Notes: generated by a model not told the origin, from the letters alone. A stretch of DNA of 64,000 bases from Acinetobacter proteolyticus (GCF_000367945.1 NZ_KB849179.1:1615124-1679123); one strand, 5' to 3'; shown: positions 36,929-46,026, counted from the first letter of the stretch. Numbers and translations are program-made.

Positions 36929-37072
36929 ATGAAAATTATACCAGAACAAACGACCACCAGTCTGATTCATTCGAGTGATCAAGGTCTTAAACTTGATGTT
37001 GGTGCTTTTTGCTTTTTTTTACTTGGTATGTTTTTAGCAGCACTCATGTTTCATCGAATTGGCTTTTTTTAA
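36929..37072 (+). CDS. Small single-pass membrane protein
   Basis: A 47-codon frame, MKIIPEQTTTSLIHSSDQ, then a hydrophobic helix (about 24-45, VGAFCFFLLGMFLAALMF) and HRIGFF. It lies 36 bases after the preceding gene and ends 29 bases before a strong terminator. AGGCG lies 8 bases upstream of the ATG. The clean start, helix and terminator placement argue that it is real. I do not recognise a family. Confidence 0.5.
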   Translation: MKIIPEQTTTSLIHSSDQGLKLDVGAFCFFLLGMFLAALMFHRIGFF

Positions 37073-37101
37073 ACTTTTTGACCACTACCCTATTCACATA
37101 T

Positions 37102-37127
37102 AAAAGCCCTCAATGTTGAGGGCTTTT
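37102..37127 (+). terminator. Rho-independent terminator
   Basis: AAAAGCCCTCAA/TTGAGGGCTTTT arms with a 2-base loop and T-rich tail. It ends the hypothetical gene/small membrane gene unit. Confidence 0.9.
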
Positions 37128-37180
37128 ATTTTAGCGATACTTTAATATTAGGGTCTTTTGACATTTCAGCCATGCATTGC

Positions 37181-37279
37181 GTTATAGGCTAAAACCACTC
37201 AAACAAGGCGTGAAATGCATACAATGGTGTCCCCCTTGTCAAGTTTCACAACGCGGTTTGAGGCAGTTTTAGTCATAAC
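37181..37279. repeat. Long imperfect inverted repeat (candidate dispersed intergenic element)
   Basis: GTTATAGGCTAAAACCACTC (continuing to 37204) pairs imperfectly with the segment 37256-37279. Inner bases GCGTGAAA and TTTCACAACGC extend the stem. A second small stem, CCC TTC GGG, and a TTTAG/CTAAA stem follow to about 37390. It has no coding potential. It fills most of the gap between the terminator at 37127 and the serC stop. The layout resembles MITE/REP-like elements; no transposase is present. Confidence 0.5.
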
Positions 37280-37419
37280 CCTTCGGGACAGGGATATTTT
37301 TTGTCTCTACTGCGTTATGTCTTGCTTATTTAGAATGGCTAAATTTCGCAAAACATGCCTTGTACCGCCTAAAAAACATCCTCTGTCGCAAGCATCTGTG
37401 AAATATCAACAGCCCCTAT

Positions 37420-38499
37420 TTAACCATGACGCTTCGCAAACTCATCCATAAAGTTCACCAATGCTTGAACGCCTTCTAAAGGTACAGCATTGTAGATACT
37501 TGCACGCATACCGCCCACTGAACGGTGGCCTGCCAAGTTCAATAAGTGATTTTGTTCAGCTTCTTTTAAGAAGGTCTTTTCAAGTGCTTCATCCGCCAAA
37601 GTAAAAGGTACGTTCATCATAGAACGATTTGGAATGGCAATTGGGTTGTTATAGAAATCGCTAGAATCAATATAACCATAAAGTAATTTTGCTTTCTCTT
37701 GATTCACTTTATAGATCGCATCTACCCCACCCTGTTCAAGCAGCCATTCAAACACAAGACCAGATAAATACCATGCGTAGGTTGCCGGCGTATTCACCAT
37801 TGAACCATTTTTAGCTTGGTCGGCATATTTTAAGATGCTTGGAATTTCAGGTTTTGCTTGATCAAGTAAATCGTCACGAATAATGACAATAGTTAAACCG
37901 GCTGGGCCAATATTCTTTTGTGCACCTGCATAGATCAAACCAAATTTGCTGACATCCAATGGTGCAGACAGAATGCTAGATGAATAATCACAAACCAACG
38001 GTGCATTCACATCTGGAATAGCCGCGAATTGCAAACCACCAATGGTCTCATTATCAGCATAATGCACATAAGCAGCATCGTTTGAAAGATTCCAAGTACT
38101 CTGTTCAGTGATCGCATGTTTACCATCAATGAGCGTACCCGCTTCAACGATATTAATATCGCCATAACGCTTGGCTTCTTTGAGCGCTTTTTCAGACCAG
38201 ATACCCGTATGGATATAATCAGCCTTGTTGTTTTTACCCAATAAATTCAGTGGAATCGCTGAAAACTGCAACGATGCACCACCTTGTAAAAACAAGACTT
38301 TATAATTCTCAGGGATGTTCATGAGCTTACGTAAATCAGCTTCAGCCTTCTCTGCCACAGCAACATAGTCATTGCTACGATGACTCATTTCCATGATCGA
38401 CAGACCTTTGCCCTGCCAATTCAACAATTCTTGTTGAGCTTTTTCTAAAACGGCAGTAGGTAATGCAGCAGGACCAGCGCAGAAATTATAAGCACGCAT
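37420..38499 (-). CDS. serC: Phosphoserine aminotransferase
   Basis: A PLP enzyme making 3-phosphoserine in serine synthesis and 4-phosphohydroxythreonine in vitamin B6 synthesis. It is 359 residues and full length. The N-terminal NFCAGPAALPTAVLE, FLQGGASLQF (phosphate site) and Schiff-base Lys in YAGAQKNIGPAG are visible. The C-terminal GHRSVGGMRASIYNA is intact. AGGG lies upstream of ATG 38499. It appears monocistronic. Confidence 0.97.
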   Translation of the reverse strand: MRAYNFCAGPAALPTAVLEKAQQELLNWQGKGLSIMEMSHRSNDYVAVAEKAEADLRKLMNIPENYKVLFLQGGASLQFSAIPLNLLGKNNKADYIHTGIWSEKALKEAKRYGDINIVEAGTLIDGKHAITEQSTWNLSNDAAYVHYADNETIGGLQFAAIPDVNAPLVCDYSSSILSAPLDVSKFGLIYAGAQKNIGPAGLTIVIIRDDLLDQAKPEIPSILKYADQAKNGSMVNTPATYAWYLSGLVFEWLLEQGGVDAIYKVNQEKAKLLYGYIDSSDFYNNPIAIPNRSMMNVPFTLADEALEKTFLKEAEQNHLLNLAGHRSVGGMRASIYNAVPLEGVQALVNFMDEFAKRHG

Positions 38500-38848
38500 G
38501 AGTTTTTCCCTTGTTAAAGTGGAACAAATTGGAATGGGAATTTAACCATAGATTGGCGAAGCTTGCAGCAGCTTATCACCTAAATATTTCAATTTAACCG
38601 AGAAAATAATATTAATTTTTCAATCCTGTTGGGTTCATAAATGATATTTTAGGCCAAGTCTCAACAGTCGATTTAAACAGCACATTTCCATGTTTTTTCT
38701 GAGATTTATTTAGATTAAAAACTCTACTTTTTACAATTTCACTACACCAAAAGTGTCGATATAACTATTTAATTAAAAACATATTATTTCAATTTTATAA
38801 AAAGAATTTAGACTTACTCAGGATATTATTAAATTGCGACATAACCAA
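38500..38848. other. Intergenic region between serC and the export operon
   Basis: About 350 AT-rich bases between divergent genes. It presumably holds both promoters. I see no convincing -35/-10 pair, repeat or RNA structure. Confidence 0.4.
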
Positions 38849-40345
38849 ATGTTGAAACGACATGATCGACCGAGTTTTAAGGTCCAGCGCTTTCCTAAAA
38901 TGTTAAGCTTCAGTATAGGCTTAATCAGCTGTGCCCTATTTCCTACGGCCCTATTTGCACAAACATTGAGTTATAGCCAAGCTGAACAATATGTTGTGGA
39001 AAATGCCTATTCAACACAAGCCCAACAGGCCTTACAACAAGCGTCCCAACTTGAAATGGAAGCTGTCAAACACCTCGGTTTACCCCGTATTGATTTAAAT
39101 GCTCGTGCCTATTCATTTCATAGCGAAACCAGCGTGCCCTTAGAATCAAGTAAACGTCGACTCGAAAACTCACTCACCCGTGGTTTTGACGACAAATTAT
39201 CACAATGGGGCAATGTGCTTCCGCCAGAAGTGATTGATCAAGTCAGCCAAGGTTTTGATCAGACGGTCAATGAAGGCTTAAATCAGGTTCCTAATAACTT
39301 AGATGTTACAGTCAAAGACCATGATGTCCGCACCTCCATCTCGATGGTGATGCCGCTCTATACCGGCGGTAAGATTAACAGTGCCAAGCAAATTGCAACA
39401 ATTCAAGCACAACGCTCAAACATCAGTGAAAAACAACAACAAGACTCACAACGTTTTGAGATGATTCAATCCTATTTTAATGTGCAATTACAACAACAGT
39501 TACTCAATTCCAGCCTGTTTAATTTAAATGCGATGCAAGAACACTATAACAATGCACTTAAATTAGAGAAACAAGGTTTTATTAATAAAGGGCAACGTAT
39601 GCAGTTTGAAGTGGCGCGCAATAATGCAGAACGCAGCTATCAAAATGCGCAGTCTAATCTGCAAGCGAGCCAATTTAGCCTAAAAAATCTATTGCAGACT
39701 AAAGAAGGCTTAAACCTCACCACCCCACTATTTGTAAATACCAGCCAAAATCATTCTTTAGATAAGCTGCTGGCAAATTATGATCAAAATTCAAGTTTGA
39801 TTAAAAAGCTGCAAATGGACACCCAGCTTGCCAATGAAAATATCAAAGTACAACAATCTGCGAAAAAACCAAGCCTATTTGCCTTTGGTGAATATGGGTT
39901 GGACAATAAAGAGAACTGGATTGTCGGTGTGATGGCCAAATACAATCTATTCTCGGGTATTGATAACAATAAAAATATCCGTGCTGCCGAACTGAAAAAA
40001 TATGCCGCTGAACTCATGACAGAGCGCACCAAGCAAGAAGTCGAAAACGTACTGTACAAATCTTATAGCGAATTAAATGCGTCTCAGACCAGCCATCAAC
40101 TGTTAACTCAGAACACCAAAGCCGCACAAGAGAATTTACGTATCCAACAGCTTTCATTTAAAGAAGGTATGGGCACAGCGACTCAAGTCATCGATGCACA
40201 AAATGCCTTCAGCGCGTTAAGAAGTGAGATGGCGATAAATTCATATAAATATATTTTATCTTTAGCCACCTTATTACAAAGCTATGGTTCGATTGATGAA
40301 TTCAAGCTTTATGTTAATCAACCACGTACAGACTATATCCGTTAA
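38849..40345 (+). CDS. TolC-family outer-membrane channel
   Basis: A 498-residue outer-membrane factor. A signal peptide ends near FPTALFAQ. The mature protein is helical with two repeated halves: LSYSQAEQYVVENAY at the start and EEL-like turns at TSISMVMPLYTGGK and VGVMAKYNLFSG, the latter pair being typical beta-barrel strands. ATG 38849 is used (TTG 38834 is the alternative). It forms the outer-membrane pore for the transporter encoded by the next three genes, which follow with almost no gaps. Confidence 0.9.
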   Translation: MLKRHDRPSFKVQRFPKMLSFSIGLISCALFPTALFAQTLSYSQAEQYVVENAYSTQAQQALQQASQLEMEAVKHLGLPRIDLNARAYSFHSETSVPLESSKRRLENSLTRGFDDKLSQWGNVLPPEVIDQVSQGFDQTVNEGLNQVPNNLDVTVKDHDVRTSISMVMPLYTGGKINSAKQIATIQAQRSNISEKQQQDSQRFEMIQSYFNVQLQQQLLNSSLFNLNAMQEHYNNALKLEKQGFINKGQRMQFEVARNNAERSYQNAQSNLQASQFSLKNLLQTKEGLNLTTPLFVNTSQNHSLDKLLANYDQNSSLIKKLQMDTQLANENIKVQQSAKKPSLFAFGEYGLDNKENWIVGVMAKYNLFSGIDNNKNIRAAELKKYAAELMTERTKQEVENVLYKSYSELNASQTSHQLLTQNTKAAQENLRIQQLSFKEGMGTATQVIDAQNAFSALRSEMAINSYKYILSLATLLQSYGSIDEFKLYVNQPRTDYIR

Positions 40346-40357
40346 TTGGAGAATTTT

Positions 40358-41521
40358 ATGAGCCAAGATCAATCATCATCTAATTCAGAACGCGATACAG
40401 ATCAAGTGGAAAATAAGACTGAGACTCAAGCTTCTGAGCCCTCTCAAGCACAAGTGACCTCTACAGAAAAGGTAGAACAGCCGAGACCTGAGACCTCAAA
40501 CTTAAATACACAGCAACCACCCGCCGAGCCACCCAAAAAAGGCAAGGCGAAAATCATCGGCTTAATTATTCTAATTCTGCTGTTAGGTCTGATTGCATTT
40601 GGTTTATGGAAAGCCTATCAGCCACAAGCGATTGAATTACAAGGTCGGGTTGAATCAGAAACCGTTCATATCAGCACCAAAGTCCCGAGCCGGATTGAAG
40701 AGTTTTATGTGTCTGAAGGTCAAGCTGTTAAAAAAGGTCAAGCACTGGTTCGTTTTGTTAGTCCTGAGTTAGAAGCGAAAAAAGAACAGGCTCAAGCGGC
40801 ATTACAAAGCGCGACTGCTTTTCATTCAACGGTATATCGTGGTGCACAGCAAGAAAATATCGAGACACTGTACGCCAATTGGCAAGCGATGAAAACTCAA
40901 GCGGAGTTAGCAGCAACAACTTACAAGCGTGGTGAAACCTTATTTCAACAAGGGGTCATTTCCCGTCAACGCCGTGACGAAATGCTAGCGGCCCAAACCT
41001 CTGCCCGTGAAACAGCCGAAGCATCGTACCAACAATATGCACGTGCCAAACGCGGTAGTACTGAACAACAAAAATCAACGGCCGATGCACAAGTTGCGAT
41101 GGCGCAAGCGGCAGTGAAAGAAGCCAATGCCTTAACTGAAGAAACTAAGCTGTATTCACCAACAGATGGAACCGTATCTAAGACCTATGGTAAACCAACA
41201 GAATTGGTAGCAACTGCGGTTCCTGTGGTCAGTATTATCGAAGATCATGATTTGTGGGTCAGCTTAAATGTCCGCGAAGACATGTATAGCTCTGTTTATA
41301 AAATGAAAACGATTGAAGGCTTTATTCCTGCCCTAAATAGAAAAGCCACTTTTAAAGTCAAGAATATTGATGCCGAAGGTGACTTTGCGACCATCAAAAC
41401 CACTCGCCAAACAGGCGGTTATGATATTCGCAGTTTTAAGTTTCATTTAGTCCCAGAGCAAAGTATTCCAGATTTAAAAGTCGGTATGAGTGTGTTGTTT
41501 AAAATTGAAGAGGCAAAATAA
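40358..41521 (+). CDS. HlyD-family membrane fusion (periplasmic adaptor) protein
   Basis: A 387-residue adaptor. A Ser/Glu/Pro-rich cytoplasmic N-terminus (about 1-60) precedes one membrane helix (about 68-87, KIIGLIILILLLGLIAFGLW). The lipoyl-type halves are EGQAVKKGQALVRFVSPELEAKK and TKLYSPTDGTVSKTYGK. A coiled-coil hairpin lies between them (KEQAQAALQ to AMAQAAVKEANAL). GGAG lies 6 bases upstream of ATG 40358. It bridges the permeases and the TolC-like channel. Confidence 0.93.
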   Translation: MSQDQSSSNSERDTDQVENKTETQASEPSQAQVTSTEKVEQPRPETSNLNTQQPPAEPPKKGKAKIIGLIILILLLGLIAFGLWKAYQPQAIELQGRVESETVHISTKVPSRIEEFYVSEGQAVKKGQALVRFVSPELEAKKEQAQAALQSATAFHSTVYRGAQQENIETLYANWQAMKTQAELAATTYKRGETLFQQGVISRQRRDEMLAAQTSARETAEASYQQYARAKRGSTEQQKSTADAQVAMAQAAVKEANALTEETKLYSPTDGTVSKTYGKPTELVATAVPVVSIIEDHDLWVSLNVREDMYSSVYKMKTIEGFIPALNRKATFKVKNIDAEGDFATIKTTRQTGGYDIRSFKFHLVPEQSIPDLKVGMSVLFKIEEAK

Positions 41522-41524
41522 GCG

Positions 41525-42655
41525 ATGTTTGCAGTGATGCTGCGGGAATTGCGCTATTTAAAACGCCATAAAGTTGATTTGTTTATGGCGGTCATTGCCC
41601 CTTTGCTGGTGATTCTGTTGTTTGGCAGCATGTTTTCCGCGGGTAAAGCCGAACATTTACCGATAGTGGTGATTGATCAAGATCAAAGTGAAATGAGCCG
41701 TAAAGTGATTCACGCACTGAGCATCAATCACACCTTGAAGGTTAACACTATTACTGCCAGCCAAGATGAAGCCGAACGACTGATCAATAAAACCGAAGCT
41801 TGGGGATTCGTGATGATCCCTGAAGGTGCTGAACAACGTCTGGTCAAAGCCCAAGATGCGCAGATCAGTATTGCATATAACCAGTCTTTTTTTAGTATCG
41901 GGAATACCATTTCCTCAGCCATGTTGATTAGCACCTTGAATGGTATGGCGGATTATATGGGGCACAGTTATTTAGCCAATAGCATTCCCTATTTAGATAT
42001 GCCCACGCCGCATATCAAAATCTCAACTCTGTATAATCCAAGCATGAGTTATGAACTGTTTCTGGAACCTTTTATGGTGCCAGCAGTTTTACATTTATTA
42101 CTGTGTTGCTGTGTGGCTTTTGCCATCGGTCAGGAATTTAAACGCAAGACCGTCGGTGAATGGGTAAACTCAAAACAAATCATCTCTAGCCTATTCGGTA
42201 AAATCCTGCTCTATGTCTTTATTTTCTGTGCCTGGACTTGGTGCTGGATGTTCTGGCTGGCACATATTCGTGGTTACTTTATCGCAGGTTCACTTACACT
42301 GATCCTTGTTGCACAGTTTTTGCTGTATTTTGCCTATGCCGTGATTAGCAGTACTGTAGTTTTGGCAACACAGAATTTACCTAAAACCTTTGGTTTTATT
42401 GCACTCTACGGAGGATCATCACCGAGCTTCTCAGGCATTACCCTGCCCTTGAATAATGCACCCGCATTTACTCAATTCTGGTCGATGATTATTCCTTACA
42501 CGCCTTATGCCAAACTACAGACTGAACAATGGATTATTGGTAGTGATCTGTATGTTTCACTGGTTCCATTGGGGATATTGCTGATTTTTGCAGGGTTATT
42601 CTTTGCACTGAGCGTGCGTCTGTTAAGGAAAAATACTCAGGAGCTATGCTCATGA
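41525..42655 (+). CDS. ABC-2 type permease
   Basis: A 376-residue inner-membrane protein of the ABC-2 (YhhJ/YbhR-like) family. One helix lies near the start (MAVIAPLLVILLFGSMFSAG) and a periplasmic domain at about 40-175. Five helices are in the C-terminal half, with the conserved GITLPLNNAPAFTQFWSMI-type segment. No Walker motif is present. It overlaps the next gene by 10 bases, so both permeases are co-translated and likely form a heterodimer. Confidence 0.88.
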   Translation: MFAVMLRELRYLKRHKVDLFMAVIAPLLVILLFGSMFSAGKAEHLPIVVIDQDQSEMSRKVIHALSINHTLKVNTITASQDEAERLINKTEAWGFVMIPEGAEQRLVKAQDAQISIAYNQSFFSIGNTISSAMLISTLNGMADYMGHSYLANSIPYLDMPTPHIKISTLYNPSMSYELFLEPFMVPAVLHLLLCCCVAFAIGQEFKRKTVGEWVNSKQIISSLFGKILLYVFIFCAWTWCWMFWLAHIRGYFIAGSLTLILVAQFLLYFAYAVISSTVVLATQNLPKTFGFIALYGGSSPSFSGITLPLNNAPAFTQFWSMIIPYTPYAKLQTEQWIIGSDLYVSLVPLGILLIFAGLFFALSVRLLRKNTQELCS

Positions 42656-43740
42656 AATCATTTTTCGGTTATTACCTACAGACCTTTAAAAACATTTTCG
42701 CCAATAGCTCCGTGTTTACCACCCTAATTGCCGCGATCTTGCTGTATAGTTTTTTCTATCCAACTGCCTATAAAGCACAATCCGCAGAAGATATTCCGAT
42801 TGTGATTGTGGATGAAGAACAGAGCATTTTGACCTCAAAAATCATCAGCCAAGCATCGAATAGTCCGCATATCCAGATCACCACCGTGACAGATAACTTT
42901 CTCGAAGCACAGCGCATGGTGAAAAACCAGCAAGCTGAAGGTATTTTGCTACTTCCTGAAAACCTGACCAATAGCTTAAAACGCGGTGAAATGGGCGGTA
43001 TTGGCTTGTATTTGAGTACAGCTTATTTCATCCGGACCAAAGAAGTAGGTGTCGGTTTAGCTGGTTCGATTGAATATACCCTGAAAGAGCATCTCGAAAA
43101 GTTTGGAAGTGCTTCTGCTTTTGAACCAGAAATTTCGATCCACCAAATTCCTTTGTTTAATACCATGTCGGGTTATGGCAGTTATATCTTCCCTGCTGTG
43201 GCTAGTTTAATTATTCATCAGACTATTCTGCTCGGTCTGGCGATGCTGATCGCCAGTTACCGTGAACAAGGCTGGGTGGCAAAACCCATCGAGTTCTGGG
43301 CAACTTTTGCAGCGATCTTTACCTCAGGTTGTTTAGGCTGCCTGTATTTATTTGGCTTTACCTTCTGGTTATATGAATATCCACATGGCGGTAATTTCTG
43401 GGGCATGCTACTTGCCGTGCCAATCTATGTCAGCTGCGTGATTGGTTTGGGTATGTTGGTCGGTTCACTGGTTGATATGCCAGAGCGGGTTGGTCATTTG
43501 ATTGTAGTGACTTCAGTACCCTTGTTCTTGCTGACAGGTACCGCATGGCCACATGAAGCGATGCCGATATGGATGCAATGGTTTGCATGGACACTGCCCT
43601 CAACCCACGGCGTACAACTCTTTGTTCAACTGAATCAGATGGGTGTACCTACCTCAATTGTGGTGCCAAAACTGATTTATCTTACGACAGTCGCTGCTAT
43701 ATTATTGGCGATTTCTTATCATCGACTGGTTAAAAAATAG
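42646..43740 (+). CDS. ABC-2 type permease, second subunit
   Basis: A 364-residue protein with the same topology as the preceding gene: a first helix (about 20-38), a periplasmic domain with VIVDEEQSILTSKIISQASN, and C-terminal helices with VTSVPLFLLTGTAWPHEAMP. It lacks ATPase motifs. The operon (TolC, HlyD, two ABC-2 permeases) contains no ATP-binding subunit, and none is nearby. The natural cargo is unknown; relatives export drugs or lipids. Confidence 0.88.
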   Translation: MLMKSFFGYYLQTFKNIFANSSVFTTLIAAILLYSFFYPTAYKAQSAEDIPIVIVDEEQSILTSKIISQASNSPHIQITTVTDNFLEAQRMVKNQQAEGILLLPENLTNSLKRGEMGGIGLYLSTAYFIRTKEVGVGLAGSIEYTLKEHLEKFGSASAFEPEISIHQIPLFNTMSGYGSYIFPAVASLIIHQTILLGLAMLIASYREQGWVAKPIEFWATFAAIFTSGCLGCLYLFGFTFWLYEYPHGGNFWGMLLAVPIYVSCVIGLGMLVGSLVDMPERVGHLIVVTSVPLFLLTGTAWPHEAMPIWMQWFAWTLPSTHGVQLFVQLNQMGVPTSIVVPKLIYLTTVAAILLAISYHRLVKK

Positions 43741-43750
43741 TGTTTTCCGC

Positions 43751-43767
43751 TTTAAGTTGATATTAAG
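43751..43767 (+). promoter_or_regulatory. PmrA-box-like direct repeat upstream of the lipid A operon
   Basis: TTTAAG, five bases, ATTAAG. PmrA boxes in enteric bacteria are two YTTAAK-type half-sites spaced by five bases. This differs at one base (A for Y in the second half). It lies 91 bases before the deacetylase start codon. A rough -10, CATATT, follows at 43778. Binding by PmrA is inference. Confidence 0.45.
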
Positions 43768-43801
43768 GATCTCTTGGCATATTGCTTCAATCGTAGATAT
43801 T

Positions 43802-43832
43802 AAAAGGTAAGACTAAATTTAGCTTACCTTTT
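43802..43832 (+). terminator. Hairpin in front of the deacetylase gene (terminator or attenuator)
   Basis: Perfect 10-base arms AAAAGGTAAG/CTTACCTTTT, whose loop is itself a CTAAATTTAG palindrome, followed by a short T-containing stretch. It may end the export operon or act as an attenuator, because the candidate PmrA box lies upstream of it. Confidence 0.6.
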
Positions 43833-43857
43833 AGTCCATCTGAATTGAGGCATGGAT

Positions 43858-44652
43858 ATGGCTAAAATCTGCTATTGCGCTGATGACTTCGCAATGAATC
43901 CTGAAATTTCAGATGCGATTCTATTACTGATCGAAACAGGTGCTTTACATGCAACTTCCTGCATGACACAAGCGGAGCATTGGCCTATTGCAGCACAGCA
44001 ACTCAAGCCAATCTCCAACAATATTAATGTCGGTTTACACCTAAATTTCACCCATAGATTTAGCACAACAACCACAACATTCTCACTGCCAAGATTAATG
44101 CTCAAAGCATGGAGCCGACAGCTAGACAGCAAGCTTATTCAACAAAGTATTGAGCAACAATGGAATGCGTTTGTTGCAGCGATGGGAAAACAACCCGATT
44201 TTATCGATGGACATCAGCATATCCATCAATTTCCGATCATTCGAGATGCTTTACTTTCCTTCCTCAAGCAAACAAATTTTCAAGGATGGATCAGAAACCT
44301 GCAACATCCCCTCAGCACACCTAATTACACCATCAAAACACGTTTGCTTTCAGCACTGGGGGCTGCAAGCTTAGCAAGTCAGTGCAAGCAAAAAAATATT
44401 CCTCAAAATCAGTATTTCGCAGGTATATATGATTTTGAATACGAAAACTATGCGCAACTCAATCAGCAGTGGTTAATGCGTGCGCAAGATAATTTATTAA
44501 TCATGTGTCATCCAGCCATGCAAGCAGTTGATCGGCAGGATCCAATTGCTCAAGCACGTGTCCGAGAATTCCAATACCTCAGTTCATCTCAGTTTCGTGA
44601 TGATTGTCGAATCTATCAAATTTCGCTGACCCCAATGGATATATTATTATGA
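43858..44652 (+). CDS. naxD: ChbG/HpnK (YdjC) family deacetylase, NaxD-like
   Basis: A 264-residue carbohydrate deacetylase. The metal-binding Asp pair is in CYCADDFAMNPEISDAI (about 5-20) and the His pair in DGHQHIHQFPIIRDAL (about 118-133). In Francisella and Acinetobacter a protein of this family, NaxD, deacetylates GalNAc-phosphate-lipid before transfer of galactosamine to lipid A. The symbol rests on family and on the next three genes. TGAGG is spaced for ATG 43858 rather than 43852. It overlaps the next gene (ATGA). Confidence 0.75.
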   Translation: MAKICYCADDFAMNPEISDAILLLIETGALHATSCMTQAEHWPIAAQQLKPISNNINVGLHLNFTHRFSTTTTTFSLPRLMLKAWSRQLDSKLIQQSIEQQWNAFVAAMGKQPDFIDGHQHIHQFPIIRDALLSFLKQTNFQGWIRNLQHPLSTPNYTIKTRLLSALGAASLASQCKQKNIPQNQYFAGIYDFEYENYAQLNQQWLMRAQDNLLIMCHPAMQAVDRQDPIAQARVREFQYLSSSQFRDDCRIYQISLTPMDILL

Positions 44653-45629
44653 TAAACAGTCCATTTTTATCATGTGTCGTCCCAGCTTATAACGAAGCAG
44701 AAAATTTGAAAAATTTTATCCCTGCTTTGGCACAGCAACTGGAACAACAAAATTTACGCTATGAGATCATCATTGTAGATGATGGTAGCCAAGACCATAG
44801 TATTGCAGTTTTACAGCAAATGCTCGACGACTATCCATTGCGTATCCTTACTCTATCACGGAATTTTGGCAAAGAAGCAGCCTTAAGTGCAGGTCTGGAT
44901 CACGTAACGGGTGATGCAGCCTTATTGATTGATGCCGATTTCCAGCACCCTTTAGATGCCATTCCAACCATGATTCAGCTTTGGAATAGTGGTTATGAGA
45001 TGGTGTATGGCATTCGGGATCGAAGTACCGAATCTTGGTTGAAAAAGCTTTTTACACTGGGCTTTTACCAGATATTAAATCTCAGCTCTACAGTTGATAT
45101 TCCTGAAAATGCAGGTGATTTTCGTCTTCTCGATGCAAAGGTTGTTAATGCTGTCAAAAACTTACCTGAAAAAAACCGCTATATGAAAGGACTATTTGCT
45201 TGGGTCGGTTTTAAAAGTATAGGGATTCATTTTAGCGAGCAACAACGCCAATATGGACAATCTAGTTTCTACTTTAAAGCCTTGTTCCAGCTGGCAATGT
45301 CAGGATTAACAGGGTTTTCAGATTTACCCTTACGTTTATGTATTTACCTCGGCGCCCTACTTGCTGTATTTGCAATGAGTTATGGATTCTGGATCATTAT
45401 TGAAACAATGCTTGAAGGTATCCGTATCCCTGGTTGGGCCACGCTTGCAGCAGGAATGACCCTCTTAGGTGGCATTCAACTACTTTGCATTGGTATTTTA
45501 GGTGAATATATTGGTCGTATTTATGCCGAAGTTAAAAACCGACCGAAATATATTGTCTCAGCAGAATACTCACATATTCAGCCCAAATCTCTAATACAAG
45601 ATAAACAAAATAATGTCGCTTCTCTCTGA
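44649..45629 (+). CDS. GT2 glycosyltransferase (ArnC/PmrF/DPM-like) with membrane tail
   Basis: A 326-residue family 2 glycosyltransferase that adds a sugar to undecaprenyl or polyprenyl phosphate. The N-terminal GT-A domain has VVPAYNEAENL, IIVDDGSQDHS and the DxD-like LIDADFQHP. QYGQSSFYFKALF precedes two C-terminal membrane helices (about 230-250 and 262-285), ending GRIYAEVKNRPKYIV, as in ArnC/GtrB. Francisella FlmF2 is a functional model. The start ATG 44649 overlaps the previous stop. Confidence 0.88.
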   Translation: MINSPFLSCVVPAYNEAENLKNFIPALAQQLEQQNLRYEIIIVDDGSQDHSIAVLQQMLDDYPLRILTLSRNFGKEAALSAGLDHVTGDAALLIDADFQHPLDAIPTMIQLWNSGYEMVYGIRDRSTESWLKKLFTLGFYQILNLSSTVDIPENAGDFRLLDAKVVNAVKNLPEKNRYMKGLFAWVGFKSIGIHFSEQQRQYGQSSFYFKALFQLAMSGLTGFSDLPLRLCIYLGALLAVFAMSYGFWIIIETMLEGIRIPGWATLAAGMTLLGGIQLLCIGILGEYIGRIYAEVKNRPKYIVSAEYSHIQPKSLIQDKQNNVASL

Positions 45630-46012
45630 TGCAAACTCATTTCCTACAGTTTTTCCGTTTTGGTATTGTTGGTTTAATTGCTGCATGTACCCACTATCTT
45701 GTGGTCATTCTACTGATACAGCCGCAATACCAAATCTCATTAAAATACGCAAATCTGCTCGCCTTTCTAGTGGCTTTCTGGATCAGCTATTTTGGTCATC
45801 GTATTTTTACTTTTCAAGCCACACATCTACTGCACAGTCAAACACTGAAGAAGTTTATGGTCGTTGCTGGGCTAGGATTCATGTTGAATGAATCGGTTTT
45901 ATTAGTTAGCCATCATTACCTCAATACCCCAATTTCCATATTGGTGATTTTTAGTATTGGTCTTACTTCAATTTTTACTTTTTTTCTCAACCGTTATTTT
46001 GCATTTCAATAA
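45629..46012 (+). CDS. GtrA-family membrane protein
   Basis: A 127-residue protein with four predicted membrane helices (FFRFGIVGLIAACTHYLVVILL, LLAFLVAFWISYFGH, FMVVAGLGFMLNESV, ISILVIFSIGLTSI). RFGIVGL and NRYFAFQ match GtrA. Members are thought to flip prenyl-phosphate-linked sugars across the inner membrane. It overlaps the GT2 stop by one base (TGATG) and precedes the ArnT-like gene by 14 bases, which suits a flippase role between them. Confidence 0.88.
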   Translation: MQTHFLQFFRFGIVGLIAACTHYLVVILLIQPQYQISLKYANLLAFLVAFWISYFGHRIFTFQATHLLHSQTLKKFMVVAGLGFMLNESVLLVSHHYLNTPISILVIFSIGLTSIFTFFLNRYFAFQ

Positions 46013-46026
46013 TAGGGATTCGATAT

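Noticed and set aside
37130..37420. Intact insertion sequence before serC
   Set aside because: No transposase frame and no clear target duplication; only palindromic repeats remain.
41525..43740. ATPase domain fused to one of the ABC-2 permeases
   Set aside because: No Walker A, Walker B or signature motif in either protein.
45613..45891. 92-codon frame overlapping the GtrA gene
   Set aside because: Out of frame with a convincing GtrA protein, no domain and no site.
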